Below are positions 1 to 11,158 of a stretch of 64,000 nt of DNA, piece after piece; position 1 is the first letter of the stretch; the number at the start of each line of letters is the position of its first letter. A model generated the notes under the pieces. That model was not told where the DNA came from. It did not search any database and saw only the letters and a list, made by a program, of their open reading frames with translations. Position numbers and translations under genes: made by a program. Origin of the DNA: Allium sativum (Eukaryota; Streptophyta; Magnoliopsida; Asparagales; Amaryllidaceae); the NCBI GenBank assembly GCA_030737875.1, contig CM060910.1, forward strand, positions 65,356,501 to 65,420,500, in the 5' to 3' direction.

Positions 1-294
1 GCAATAATACATCACTATATATTTTTACATCATTTTATATAACATGTTGCCTTGCAAGAATCAGTTTATATTGCTAGAAAGTCACCAATATTGATGTCTA
101 TCAACAATTGTTGTCACTTCATATTACTGCCCTGCAAGAAGCAATGAGGTATGTTACTACATATTTGAATTTTTATGCACGTGTTTGAATTTTTATGCAT
201 ATATATTTATTTATCGACTAGTCTACAACTAGTTCACTAGTCGACTAATTGGACCTTCGTCGACTCGACTCGACTTACCCCGTGATAACCATGG
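1..294. other. Unassigned AT-rich DNA left of gypsy A
   Basis: No gene is visible. A 20-base phrase around gtttgaatttttatgca occurs twice in a row near 163-200. A cluster of ctagt and cgact words at about 228-276 forms overlapping short inverted and direct repeats. Both look like transposon debris. Confidence 0.4.
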
Positions 295-614
295 TGTAAC
301 TAACTCAAAATTTAAATAATGATAATTAATTAAAGAACTGATTAAATAATAAAAATAAGTTTGTGAAACTGTTAAAATTTAGCTAGAGGAGTTGCACCAT
401 TGAGTCCGTGGCAATTTTCTAAGCAATTTACATGTACAACTTATAAAAACCTAAGTTTATATGAAAAAGTTATTGTGCGAAGTCGATGGATTTAAAATTG
501 GTTTCGGTGAGATCCAAGCGTCATTTATTCAATCGAATGGCTAAAACTATTCCTGTGACGTGCCTGAACCGAATTAAATCAATTGATTCTATGACTTGAA
601 ATCCCCAAGCTCCA

Positions 615-624
615 CTATAAATAA
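615..624 (+). promoter_or_regulatory. Probable LTR TATA box (gypsy A)
   Basis: The sequence ctataaataa sits in a clean promoter-like context about 320 bases into the LTR, followed by pyrimidine-rich leader sequence. The matching stretch of the 3' LTR is missing or rearranged after about 7580, so only the 5' copy has this box. Confidence 0.45.
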
Positions 625-971
625 GACCCTAAACCTAGCTATTCCCTCACACTCAAATCTTTTCCCTTTGGATTCCTTTTCCCTAAGGCGGAGCCCTAAA
701 ATTTAATATTCCAAGAAAGAGATTTGTAAACATAAATTTTATAATCAGCCTACGACAGGATCTGGGAAGGCCTGGAGAAGAGCCAAGGACTTCAGGTGAG
801 TGTTGTAATTATTCAGTCTTTCAGAAATTCAAAGAAATAGGCAAATTTGAAAAAGATCTGTAATAAAAAGGAATCAGACCAAATTAGGCAAATTTGTAGA
901 AAGTTACAATAAATTATAATAAGTATTGTAGTTTAAGTAAGAAAACTGAACAACTTATCATGAGAAATGAG

Positions 972-1915
972 CAGGCCCGGCCCTTCCCACAAGCGGGAGA
1001 AGCAGCGGCTTAGGGCATCAACAACTCAGGGGCACCAAATCGTGAATCGCTACCCCGGATTAATGAAATATCCAAATCGTGAATCCTGAATTGCATGAAA
1101 AAATGGTGAATCCCGAATCAAAGCAAACTGCAAAGTTACAGCGAATCAGTGCGAATACTACTCCAGCGAGTCGACGATCCAAATCGCGTGAAAGTTAGGG
1201 CCTGCAGGCTAGGTGCCACCGTGCCAGGCGATCTGATTCCAAAGTCCAAACTGCAAAGGTTTTTCGGTCTTCTACTTCAGTCATCAGTTCCTCGGTTAGT
1301 AAATTAATTCAATAACTCACTAATCCATTAAATTTATTTGTATGTATAATGTATTCCTAGAATCCTATTAGCTATTGTCTGACCGAAATTAAGCATTGGC
1401 TAATGGCTTGCAGTTCCATAATTCGTTTTCAGACTTTCAGTAGAAATGTAAAACTGTTGTTTGGTTGGTGTAATTATAGAATCAGTGACAATATGCTTTA
1501 TGTACTGTTTTCTTTTTTATTTGATTTCATTATTAGGTTGAATATTAAGTGGATACCCTACTTGAAAAGTGAAACTTTATTAAGTACTTTGAAGTGCTTG
1601 GTTACCTTTGATTTTGTAATAAAAAATTTGGAAATGATGCAGAATCTCAAGAAACCAGTATTTCTGGATGTTCCTATGGTGAGATATTAACAGTTTAACA
1701 CAATCTATATAGTTGTTTAATATTTGTTTCTCATAGTTTGAATAAATCAGTATGCATGTTTAGGTACCAAAACTACAAATAAAATTATTTGCTTTTTTTA
1801 TATTTTTGTTATTTTTAAACAGTATAAATTGTTTTGATGTCATACATTAGAATCTGTAGAAGGGCCTCTTTTTCGTTTTCCGCTTTGGGTACCAAAAGTC
1901 CTAGGACCGGCCCTA
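972..1915. mobile_element. Non-autonomous hAT-like element nested in the 5' LTR of gypsy A
   Basis: This 944-base stretch interrupts the 5' LTR; the 3' LTR is continuous at the matching point (about 8165, ataaatgag). Its ends are imperfect inverted repeats: caggcccggccc on the left, tagggccggtcc read from the right. The GC-rich CAGGGCCGGCCC style is typical of plant hAT ends. Flanks gaaatgag (964-971) and taaatgaa (1916-1923) are a decayed 8-base duplication with 6 identical positions. A 95-codon open frame at 1403-1690 shows no transposase motif I recognise, so I treat the element as non-autonomous. Confidence 0.65.
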
Positions 1916-3218
1916 TAAATGAAAACGGTTAAGACACGCAGGAACATCATAATAAAAAGAAAAGAATAAAACCTATTATGATAAAAATGTAATATTATAG
2001 ACTCAGGTCAAGGACTAAGTCAATAGGTTGCGCTCAAATTTGGTATTCGACCAAGAAAAATAAAACTTAGATTATGGATTAAGTTAACAAATAAGACTCG
2101 GGTCAAAAACTAAGATGGGAGCATTATTATTTCTAGGGTCCGTGCCAGCGATAGGCAGATGCTGAATCATGATAGATAATAGACTAATAGATAAAGCTCA
2201 GTCATGGGACTGAGAATTGCGCGCAGCTCAGCGGCATAACCGACAAGCATACTGAATCATGGTATAACTAACTCGGTGCCTGTACCAGCGGTGCTCATGA
2301 GGAGATATGCTTGCCGAATTGTGGAAGATAGTTAGCCAATTAGAAGAAGGATCTCAGGTCAACGCGTGTCAAAGATGGCTGAACATGCGGTGCATCGAAT
2401 CGTGGTATATAAGGCATTATTGGTACTAACGCTAGATAGATGTCAATCTAAACGGTAAATTCATTGACGATGGTTCGAAGAACATATATAATTGACCACA
2501 GCAGTTTCAGTTTCAGGGTGGCCCATACAATAATTCATGTTCGAGCGGACTCCGATTTGGTGTAGGGACATCGACTACCATGCTAGCTTCATGGTAGAGA
2601 ATAGAGGTTGAGCAGAGTAGAATTATGAAAACGTATCATAATCATATTTTCATAGTAGCTGGAACAGTGCAAACAATCAAACAGTTATTTCAACTTGAAC
2701 TTAACAGATAATCCGCACACCTCAGAAACTATTCTAAGTTGTGTACATACACATTACCTTTATGATACAAACTGTTACGAAGCCTATTATCTTTATTACA
2801 TAACATGGAACAGGGTTAATAATTATCCTTATTAGGCTCGCAAGGCTGAGATTGGTTGATTTGGACATAGTGGAGATTCATACTTAAAGTTTCTATCTCG
2901 TTGTTGATGTATTCTTCTATTTTATATCTTTTTCAACTTGATTTGGTTGTACTTGCACTTATGAGAGAGATTATCATGTTTGTACTCCGATTTTATGTAA
3001 GTCTGTTTTCTTTATGAGATGTGGTTATTATGTCTTGATGGTTTGTTCTGAAATGAAGGTCGACTTTCAAAATAATAAGTTACGTTTTAATTTAAATGTT
3101 TCCGCTGTGTTTATTTTCATGTCTTGTGAATCTTAGTCTTTGCTATTTGTTTTTTATACCAACTACGCTCCACATTTATTGACAATACCCTATTTTGGAA
3201 AGTGCAAGGTATTATTTT

Positions 3219-3231
3219 TGGTGTCAGAGTC
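3219..3231 (+). promoter_or_regulatory. Primer-binding site of gypsy A (tRNA-iMet type)
   Basis: tggtgtcagagtc lies just after the 5' LTR end. Plant retrotransposons primed by initiator Met tRNA carry TGGTATCAGAGC here. The a-to-g and final c-to-t differences fit decay. Confidence 0.7.
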
Positions 3232-3374
3232 TAAGGTTACAAGATTCCTAAATAGTTATTTTAAAAGTAAAATATTTTTTCAAAAGAAAACAGATTTTCA
3301 AAAGTAAAAGAGATTTTGAAAATAAAATTTTATCCCTTTGAATTTAGTAATAACAAAATTGATTCCTACAAATT

Positions 3375-4475
3375 TTGATCTTTATCTTTCTCTTGCATAG
3401 TATGGTAGATTCCTTTAATCTTCTTGAAGGCGTCGCGATAGCAACGTGGTTTCCGTCAGTATCTTCAAGCCACGACACAAGCAGACCAACCATACAGAAT
3501 GTGCAAGATCCAACATCCGATGGTGGAGCCCCCGCTAATCCACCAACGGCAGCTGACTTCTCTAGATTTTTTAACTTCTCTAATTTTAATGGTAAATCTT
3601 TCTCGAGCACGAAGGCTTGTGCTGAGGCACGTACTTGGTTGAGAAGTACGGGTAGGACATTTGGGCTTATGGGATTGGGGGACTGTGAGAGAGTTCAGCT
3701 TGCCTCTTGACAGCTTAAAGAGGAAGCATCGTACTGGTGGGAAGTGATGGAAGCTGAGGCGGGAGTGATGCATTGAGATGATTTCGAAAGAGATTCGAGC
3801 AGAGATTTTTATCCCAGGATGAAGGGGTTTGCAGCTAGAAAATTCATTCCGTTGAGGCAAAAAGATCTTTCATTAAAAGGGTACATCAATCAGTTTAATG
3901 AATTGTCGAGGTTCGAATTGGATTTGGTTAATACACCTCATGAAAAAGCTCTCAAGTTTGCTAAAAGAGTTGAACCAGACCCTCCAAGGGTTGGCTTGAC
4001 CCATGTACTTATAGGAGCGACATTAAGTCCTTGGTCGAGATGGCCTTGAAGCCTAAGATTAGCAAGAATGGGGTTATATGTTCCGAAAGCAGCTGATTTG
4101 AAGAAATCATGGTGGAAGAATAAAAAAGAGAATAACCAAAAGAAAATTAAGGGACCCCAAAAGGGTCAGGTTAAGAAAGATGAGAAGTGTCGGAGTTGTG
4201 GAATACTCGATCATTACGCTAAAGACTGTAAGATGGGGCAGATGAAGGGTAAGCATTTCTTTTGTGACCAACTCGGACACTTCACTAAGGATTGTTCTAA
4301 GAGGACAGGAGGAGCACAGAGTACTGGTGCACATAAAGCCCAAGTTCGAGTCTTGGATACAACTCCATCTAACAATGGACCAGACAGAGGCAGAAAAGTT
4401 TCGGTGGAAGGTTTGATTTTCATTTTTGTTTTTTTCCTATCCACACTCATGATTATTACATTCTTTCATTTCTAG
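3375..4475 (+). pseudogene. gag relic of gypsy A (capsid region and zinc knuckles)
   Basis: Decayed gag of a Ty3/gypsy element, which would form the virus-like particle. The first open stretch (from 3402) contains a capsid start with the FSRFFNFSNFNGK and ARTWLRS blocks. About 3720-4050, in shifted frames, reads through EEASYWW and YINQFNELSRFE, hallmarks of the retrotransposon gag domain. An opal stop follows EAGVMH near 3775, and there are several frameshifts. At 4068-4475 a basic nucleocapsid tail holds one intact C-x2-C-x4-H-x4-C knuckle (CRSCGILDHYAKDC). A second knuckle lost its first cysteine to histidine (HFFCDQLGHFTKDC). It is not functional. Confidence 0.75.
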
Positions 4476-4589
4476 TTCACTTATCGACTGTTTGCACCTA
4501 GTACAGATCTTATAGTTGTTTCAATCCCTATAGGCTCGGCACTTTTATCAATAATTTGTTGGGGTTTGAAGATTTCTGATTCTGTGGAT

Positions 4590-5720
4590 AGAGTTTGATT
4601 TCACTGGGAATTTTCGGGATATGGGGTAATCTTATGGACAGATTGAGTGTGTAGCCACATACGAGGCTATCTTGGATTGCGAAAGGAGGCTTGTCGCGCT
4701 AGGCAGACCACCCCTTGAGATTTCTTACGACTCGAGAGAGTCGGTCATACTGAGTTTCCCATATTCCCTTGACGTATTTCTAGGTGATGTCAATTCGCTT
4801 TTGTTGTTACAGATTTCCCAAAGTGTTTGAGGAGGAGAGAGGGTCACCTTTCAAATGAGATTAATTTTCAGATTTCTTAGAGCAAGAAGAGAGTAGAGTC
4901 TCGTATTTGTAGTTAGATGCTTTCCAGATATTTTGATGCTTATGGCATCTTTGAGCACGAATTGATTTCAAGTTCAGGCAGGTTAGTTGTATGGTAAGCT
5001 ATCTCAGATTTCAAAACGGAAATAGTTATTTGGGCGCACACACGGTGGACGCACCAGAATTTGTCTATGAAAGATGAAGTTGAGATGGACTATTTCACTT
5101 CTTAAACCTACCTTCGGTAGATTTAGTCACGTTCCTATTGATACGAACTTTCTGGATACATTTGAGGAAGTCGGACTTTAACCGCAACGTAAGATTTTTG
5201 AGGAAAACAAATTAAGGAACTTTTGAAGAAAAGGCAAGTGTAATCATAAGTTGTCCTGGAAGAACCATCATCCTTTGCTTCATGTAAATGGTTTTTTGAT
5301 TAATAAATAGAAGCCAGGATTTTTTCCATAGTTAGATTGCTTTGTCAATAGTTTCCACTATACATAAGCAGTGGAAAGAATTAGAGACGAAACCTACTAA
5401 TAGAACACCAATAGTTTATGCTTAATCCAAGTTCTCTATAAATTATTGTTTGGAGTGTAAGAAATTTTCTTGGATTAGTGGACTGCTACAGAAAAATTGG
5501 AAATTTTTCTAAGAAATTGGTTCTACCAAGTGGCTCTAAGTATAGGGACAAGTAGGAGGATTACCTTGGATGACCATCATTAGCTTAATTTTGGTAGTCA
5601 GGTTATGAAGGCATTACCTATTTTGAAGAAGACTTAAATTGTTGGTAACCATAAATCTTTGGTTAATTTGTCCTCTAAGAAGGGTTTACCTTATGAGTGT
5701 ACTTTGGGTTATGATGAGAC
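4590..5720 (+). pseudogene. pol relic of gypsy A (protease/RT linker and RT/RNase H junction)
   Basis: Short, heavily broken blocks keep the gypsy pol order. At about 4650-4720 one frame reads ATYEAILDCERRLVALGRPP, matching the segment between protease and reverse transcriptase. At about 4815-4850 another gives FPKVFEEERG, the start of the RT domain. At about 5460-5530 a third gives RNFLGLVDCYRKI, the conserved block at the RT-RNase H boundary. The stretch between, which should hold the RT catalytic core, is not recognisable, so most of pol is deleted or scrambled. No integrase or chromodomain is seen before the 3' LTR. Confidence 0.55.
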
Positions 5721-6002
5721 ATAAGGGATGAATTTGACGTTCGTCGAAATTTCATCATTTGGGCTCAGGACAAGATTAGTAAACCCTAGAAATCATGTTT
5801 ATATAATAACATATAGAAGATCTTTTAAAAACGAATTTGCATATAACTTTCAGAGTGGATTGATGGAACCCAGTATGTTAAATCCTTATAAGACTACCTG
5901 TTTAAAATAAGCAATAAGTTTGGCTACCGAGCAAATGGTTAAATGTCTATATGTTATAGATAAAAGAAAAATTAAAATTCCACTTTGAGTCTAAGCCCAT
6001 AT

Positions 6003-6022
6003 ACACACACACACACACACAC
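6003..6022 (+). repeat. (AC)n microsatellite
   Basis: About ten AC units in the interior of gypsy A. Confidence 0.9.
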
Positions 6023-6275
6023 GGACCTAAAAATGGAAATTTTCAAAAGATAGTAAGCTTTAATATGAAATTCGTATTTTTGAGAATTTTAGAATGCCTT
6101 GATGAGAGTTTCATATTTTTAGAAACTCTTTAAAACAATCATATGTTTTAAAAAAGAATTTTCTGTAAGAATTTTACAAATAAGATTTTAAAAGATAAAT
6201 CGAATTTTAAAAAATATAAAGAATTTAAAAAGAGAAGTACTCTTATGGGTTAGACAATATAAGGGGAATGGATAG

Positions 6276-6373
6276 AGGTTTGCAAGGTAAAAATGGTAAA
6301 AGACTGAATTTTGAACTTGAATATAGGTTTGCAAGGTAAAAATGGTAAAAGACTGAATTTTGAACTTGAATAT
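6276..6373 (+). repeat. 49-base tandem duplication
   Basis: Two adjacent copies with a 49-base period (6276-6324 and 6325-6373), each starting aggtttgcaaggt and essentially identical. The duplication is much younger than the decayed element around it. Confidence 0.9.
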
Positions 6374-7393
6374 TGTAAAATAAAAGAGGTCGTGATGACT
6401 CTACTTGACGAGTAGAGTGGACTCCAGAATTCTAAGCTAAGTCATAACAACAACTGAGCCATACTAAACTGGTTATGAATAGATTCAAATATGAAAAGGT
6501 GAGTAAAAAGAAGACGAATTTTTTAAAAAGGAAAATTGGTTAACTTGCTTGAACGACTTCTTTTTAGAGTAATTTGAGTGGATAAGATGATCAAACTCTC
6601 CTACGGACATGGTTAGAGTGACTCAACCATTACAAAGAGAACAATTCAGTTATAAGAAATGCAGAAGAGGTATGAGTCGTTAGTTCGATATCTTAAAAAG
6701 TAGGGCTTCAGCCAGTTTCGCAATACAATTTTTCATCTTATAGGGATAACCTGCCGATAGAGTAACTTGGGTATCTTAAGAGAAACTAAGTTTCTTACTT
6801 GCATTTTCTGACACACTTTTTCGATACTCTATCATTAGCATTTTTCTTTAGTTAGAATCTTTCTTCTAAGTAAAAAAGGTAGATCTTAGGATTAAGCGTA
6901 TGGATGGTATAATTGACTGTAAACATGTTAATAGAACCTGATATGTGTGATGGATGCATATAAACACACTAGGCACTATTATCTCTTAGAGATCATCCAA
7001 TTATAACACCAAGCATATGCATTTGGATGTGAGTGCATTTTTATTTTATTTTCATGGTTGTCATAAATGGATTATTTTCATACGGTTGCTACATATGGAT
7101 GATGCTTATGGCACGCATATAGAACCAGCAGTTATCATTAAGGTTTGCATACAATTGGACGCATGGTACAAGTGTAATTGCATTAAAAAAAGTCCGCCTG
7201 AATCAGTAGACCGTCTAATCTTTTGCATTAATTAGTAACATATACACTACACAATTTCATAACAACATAAATTGCACAAGAAAACTTAAGGACAATGGAT
7301 GCAGTGGATGATGATTGAGTAGATGGGAGTAGGAACTGGTTGTGATTGCTTATGTCATTCTTCTATCCTCAAAGATTTCAGAGATAAAACCTG

Positions 7394-7408
7394 TTAAAAA
7401 ATGGAGAA
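7394..7408 (+). promoter_or_regulatory. Polypurine tract of gypsy A (weak)
   Basis: ttaaaaaatggagaa sits directly left of the 3' LTR start at 7409, where the plus-strand primer tract belongs. It is interrupted by one t, consistent with age. Confidence 0.5.
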
Positions 7409-9541
7409 TGTAACAACCCAAAATTTAAGTAATAATAATTAAATGAATAATAAAATATGTCTGTGAAATTTTAAGAATTTAGCTACAGAAGTTGCACAAT
7501 TGAGTGCATGACAATTTTCCGAGCAATTCACATATATAACTTATCAAAATCCAAGTTCATATGAAAAAGTTATTAAAGAAACAAAATTCAAGAATAATAT
7601 ATAAATTCAAGGACGGGATCCGGAAAGGCCACGGATAAGAGCTAAGAACTTCAAATGAGTGTAGCAATTATTTAGATTTTAAAGAAATTTAAAGAAATAG
7701 GGTTCTTAATAGTTGTAGTTCTTTTTTTTATATATAACTTTTGTACAGTTTTAAGTTATTTTTCTGTAAGTACTTTCATTCTTTCGTTATAATTCTTAGT
7801 TAATTTTTGTAAGTTAGTTTTTCAGTCTTATTCCCTTACAGTTATTTTGTTTTCTTCAGTTATTCACGTTTTTCTACAATTATTTACCTTTGTTCTTAAA
7901 GATGCATAGATCTGTAAATGTTAGTTTAAACACACAGATTTAACCAACTTTTACACATGAAAAATAATGTAAAAAGTGAAAACTTCACGAATACGAATCA
8001 AATAATAGAATGCTAAATTTATAGAAAACGTATGCATAAATTGTAGATCCGTAATAAAAGGGATTTTGATTGAATTAGACAAATTTGTAAGAATTTGCAG
8101 CAAATTATGACAAACGTTATAATTTAAGATGTAAGAAAAATGAATAACTTATTATGATAAATGAGAACTATTTTGATACATTTGAACATCATAATAAAAA
8201 TAAAATAATAAAACATATTATGGTAAAAATAGAATATCATAGGCTCAGGTCAGCGACTAAATCCATAGGTTGCGCTCAGACATAGGATTGAGCCAAGAGA
8301 AATAAAACTTAGATCACGGGTTAAGCTAATAAATAAGACTCGTGTCAAGGATTGATATGGGAGCGTTATTATTTCTGAGGGTCCGTACCAATGGCAAATA
8401 CATGCCGAATCGTGGTAGATAACAGACCAATAGATAAAGGTCAATCAAGGGGATTGGGGATGGAATGCAACTAAGATATTATTTGGATGAGTCCGTATCA
8501 ACGGCAAATTCGACGTGCTAAGCCAAATCGTGGTAGAAAACTGACTCCGGGCATGTACCAGCGGCGCTCATGAGGAGACACGTTTGGCGAAGTGCGGTAG
8601 ATAATTGGCCTAGAAGAAGGATCTCAAGTCAATGCGTACCAGCGATGGCCGAGCGTGCGGTGCATCAAATCGTGGTAGATAGGACAATGTTGGTCCTAGC
8701 GCTAGATAAATGTCCAGTTGAATGGTGAATCCGCGGATGGTGATTCGAAGAGCGTAAACAAATGACCACAACAGTTTCAGTTTCAATGTGCCCCGTACAA
8801 AAATTCACGTTTGAGCGGGTTTCGATTTAGTGTAAGGGGCATCGACTATCATGCTCGATTCATGGTAGAAAGTAAAGGCCGATCAAGGTAGAATTAAGAA
8901 AACTTATCTGAATCAGATTTTCATAGTAGTAGCAGAACAGTGCAAACAATCAAACATTTATTGTAGCTTGAACTAGATAGATAGCCTAACCATCTCAGAA
9001 ACTATTTTAAGTTGTGCACGTACATATTACCTTTGACATTAGAACTGTTACCAAGTCCATTATCTTTATCTTGCTTAACCATGCTAGTAATTGTTCCATT
9101 CACCAGACTTTAAATCTCACTCACTCCTCTTTCTTCCTTTAACTCCCCCATTAGGCTTGCAAGGCTGAGATTGGTTGATCCAGACATTTTACAGTTCCAT
9201 ACTATGAGTTTCTATCTCGTTGTTGATGTATACTTCTATTTTATATCTTCTTCAGTTTGGTTTGATTGTACTGGCACTTATGAGAGGGATTATCATGTTT
9301 GTACTCTGATTCTATGTGAGACTGAGTTTTTCTTTCTGAGACATGTGGTTATTATGACTTGATGCTTTGTTCTGAAATGAAGGTTGACTTTTGAAATAAT
9401 AAGTCATGTTATAATTCAAATGTTTTCACTGTGTTTATTTTCATATCTTGTGAATCTTAGTCTCTGTGATTTGTTTCTTTATACCCACTATGCTTCACAT
9501 TTCTTGACATGACCATATTTTGGGAAGTGCGGGGTGTTACA
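7409..9541 (+). repeat. 3' LTR of gypsy A
   Basis: Partner of the LTR at 295-3214, about 2.13 kb, starting tgtaacaaccca and ending ggtgttaca. It lacks the hAT insertion and the TATA region of the 5' copy, and has extra AT-rich sequence around 7700-8050 that I cannot match to the 5' LTR. Confidence 0.75.
8381..8683 (+). repeat. Degenerate iterated motif inside the LTR of gypsy A
   Basis: A phrase of the form gtaccagcggc ... cgaatcgtggtagata recurs about four times (near 8384, 8491, 8554 and 8635), with variable spacers. The 5' LTR carries the matching series at about 2140-2410, so it predates insertion. Confidence 0.6.
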
Positions 9542-9775
9542 CGGCGAATATTGATTTTAGATGGGTTGGTTTTTGTCAGATCTAAACTACATGTTCTCAA
9601 AACCTAGACTTAGCACGGTCCAAGGTTTAGTTCGGCTCAGGTTGTGCAATATAAAATGCACACATTTTATGTTTTCCGCTCGGGCCTTTCGCGCTCAATC
9701 GGTTCAGGTGGGTTTGATGGAATCCAAATGGTATTTTTTGTAACCCAACCCAGCATGAGATCTATTGAGTTTGTA
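9542..9775. other. Unassigned DNA between gypsy A and the TRIM
   Basis: No gene is visible. Short ggttcgg/ggttcagg-like words suggest an old transposon that continues after the TRIM (10574-10650). The right end there, ttgccggccctag (10634-10646), looks like a hAT-type terminus, but I found no matching left end. Confidence 0.35.
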
Positions 9776-10062
9776 TGTTGAGTTTCGGCATTCCCTGTGT
9801 ACCGTACGCGCTTCACCGTATCTATCGGAGTCAACGGTCGAAGTCTCTCATGCCGGCGTCCCGATTGAACATCCCTCATCGCCTCTCATCGAGCATATAA
9901 TTTGGTATTGGCAAGCACTTGTTGTAACAAAAGGAATCCCCAATGTTACATGCCACCAATACCATATATATACCACGATCTTTCTTAATATTCAGCGATG
10001 TTGGACAATTCTCCCGTTCAATCCACGCACTCACTCCATTTCAATGCGAGCCACACCTAACA
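9776..10062 (-). repeat. TRIM 3' LTR
   Basis: Near-identical to 10288-10573 with a handful of substitutions and small indels, mostly around 9860-9890. Confidence 0.88.
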
Positions 10063-10074
10063 ATCTCCACCTTG
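10063..10074 (-). promoter_or_regulatory. TRIM polypurine tract
   Basis: On the minus strand this reads caaggtggagat, directly before the LTR start tgttagg. The 20 bases at 10063-10082 recur exactly at 10187-10206 inside the element. Confidence 0.65.
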
Positions 10075-10275
10075 ACGAGCATTGCTTAAGTCACCTTAGA
10101 GTTACACCTTGAGTCCTCTTCACAGTTAGCTAGGCTGCTACCCCGAGTTCTCATAAGCAGTGGCGTCAGACTGCTTTTACCATTGTATCTCCACCTTGAC
10201 GAGCATCCCATGCTCAAGCCCCTTTGGAGTCATGCTTCGGTCATGCTACGCATACCGGTCCCCTCGAACCATGAA

Positions 10276-10287
10276 GCTCCGATACCA
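10276..10287 (-). promoter_or_regulatory. TRIM primer-binding site
   Basis: The minus strand reads tggtatcggagc directly after the LTR, one base from the canonical TGGTATCAGAGC of tRNA-iMet-primed elements. This sets the element's orientation. Confidence 0.8.
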
Positions 10288-10573
10288 TGTTGAGTTTCGG
10301 CATTTCCTGCGTACCGTACGCGCTTCACCGTGTCTATCGGAGTCAACGGTCGAAGTCTCTCATGCCGGCGTCCCGATTGAAATCCTCCATCGCCTCCCAT
10401 CGAGCATATAATTTGGTATTGGCAAGCACTTGTTGTAACAAAAGGAATCCCTAATGTTACATGCCACCAATACCATATATATACCACGATCTTTCTTAAT
10501 ATTCCGCGATGTGGGACAATTCTCCCGTTCAATCCACGCACTCACTCCATTTCAATGCGAGCCACACCTAACA
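10288..10573 (-). repeat. TRIM 5' LTR
   Basis: Pair of 9776-10062. On the minus strand it contains a cccacatcg word and a tatatatatgg TATA-like stretch, both common in plant LTR promoters. Confidence 0.88.
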
Positions 10574-11158
10574 TTGGATTGATTCAGGTTTTTTGGATTC
10601 TATTTGGTTCGGTTTTGCAGATCTGTGTTCTTATTGCCGGCCCTAGTTAGTCTTGAAATTTATTTTTTAAGTTCGCAATGTTGATGTTGTAAATGCAGAA
10701 GAGAATAAGAGGACATGTGGGCATGTGATTATACTTTTATTTCACTTTATTTGAAAAAGATATTATCTTGGATTCATGCTATTAATATGTTGATTTGTGA
10801 ATCATGGATCTAAGGCCACTAACTTATTACATAATTTTTATATGTAGAAAATAAGTACCAAATATCCCTTGAACTTTCAGTTTTATTGTCCAACTTCTAC
10901 TATCAAAATATTAAAAAGAAAAACAAGAATAGTTGTTGCAATGTACAAATAAGATCAAACCAATATTTTAACCATATCCATGCGGGGTATTCTTTCCGTA
11001 TCATAGAGATTAAATGATTTGTCAAATTTTGATGCCAGAAAAAGAGCTGCATGAAAGGCATAAAAACTTTACTATAAAAGAAGAAAACATACCATGCCAT
11101 GATGGGCAAACAAGGTGACGTGCTGATCATCTCTCTGCCTAACTCAAGGTCTTTGTCG

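Larger units (their letters stand above)
295..3214 (+). repeat. 5' LTR of gypsy A, enlarged by a hAT insertion
   Basis: This aligns with 7409-9541 along most of its length: the starts at 295 and 7409, the gggagc-ttattatttct region at about 2117 and 8360, and the tattttgg-aagtgc ends near 3191 and 9514. It is about 0.8 kb longer than its partner, mainly because of the insertion at 972-1915. It keeps a TATA region missing from the 3' LTR. Confidence 0.75.
5720..7393 (+). other. Unrecognisable interior of gypsy A
   Basis: No gene is visible. By position this should be integrase and 3' non-coding sequence, but I find no HHCC finger, integrase core or chromodomain. It includes a CA run (about 6003-6022) and a 49-base tandem duplication (6276-6373). 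Confidence 0.4.
295..9541 (+). mobile_element. Gypsy element A (Ty3/gypsy, decayed)
   Basis: A long-LTR retrotransposon on the plus strand. Related LTRs start at 295 (tgtaactaactc) and 7409 (tgtaacaaccca). The right one ends ggtgttaca at 9541. A primer-binding site follows the left LTR and a purine-rich tract precedes the right one. Between them lie gag and pol relics in the normal gypsy order. The long LTRs and the gag style suggest the Tekay/Del group of chromoviruses; that lineage call is inference. The five bases before 295 (catgg) and after 9541 (cggcg) do not match, so no target-site duplication is seen. The LTRs are visibly diverged, with several large indels, so the insertion is old. 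Confidence 0.8.
9776..10573 (-). mobile_element. TRIM (terminal-repeat retrotransposon in miniature)
   Basis: Two LTRs of about 286 bases flank only 225 bases of non-coding interior. On the minus strand each LTR runs from tgttaggtgtgg to actcaaca. The minus strand right after the 5' LTR (10288-10573) reads tggtatcggagc, the tRNA-iMet primer site. The purine tract caaggtggagat lies against the 3' LTR (9776-10062). Flanks ttgta (9771-9775) and ttgga (10574-10578) match at 4 of 5 positions. There is no coding capacity, so it would need enzymes from another element; the tract and LTR-start style resemble plant copia elements (inference). I see none of the 5S-RNA promoter boxes of Cassandra TRIMs. 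Confidence 0.85.

Noticed and set aside
1403..1690. 95-codon frame in the hAT-like insertion as a transposase
   Set aside because: No BED finger, DDE or hAT dimerisation motif; too short.
3344..3860. Minus-strand open frames opposite the gag of gypsy A
   Set aside because: They overlap a gag with clear motifs on the plus strand and show no motif of their own.
295..9541. Intact TSD for gypsy A
   Set aside because: Flanks catgg and cggcg do not match; one flank may be rearranged.
10621..10650. hAT-type right end (ttgccggccctag) completing an element split by the TRIM
   Set aside because: No matching left terminus or 8-base duplication found between 9542 and 9775.
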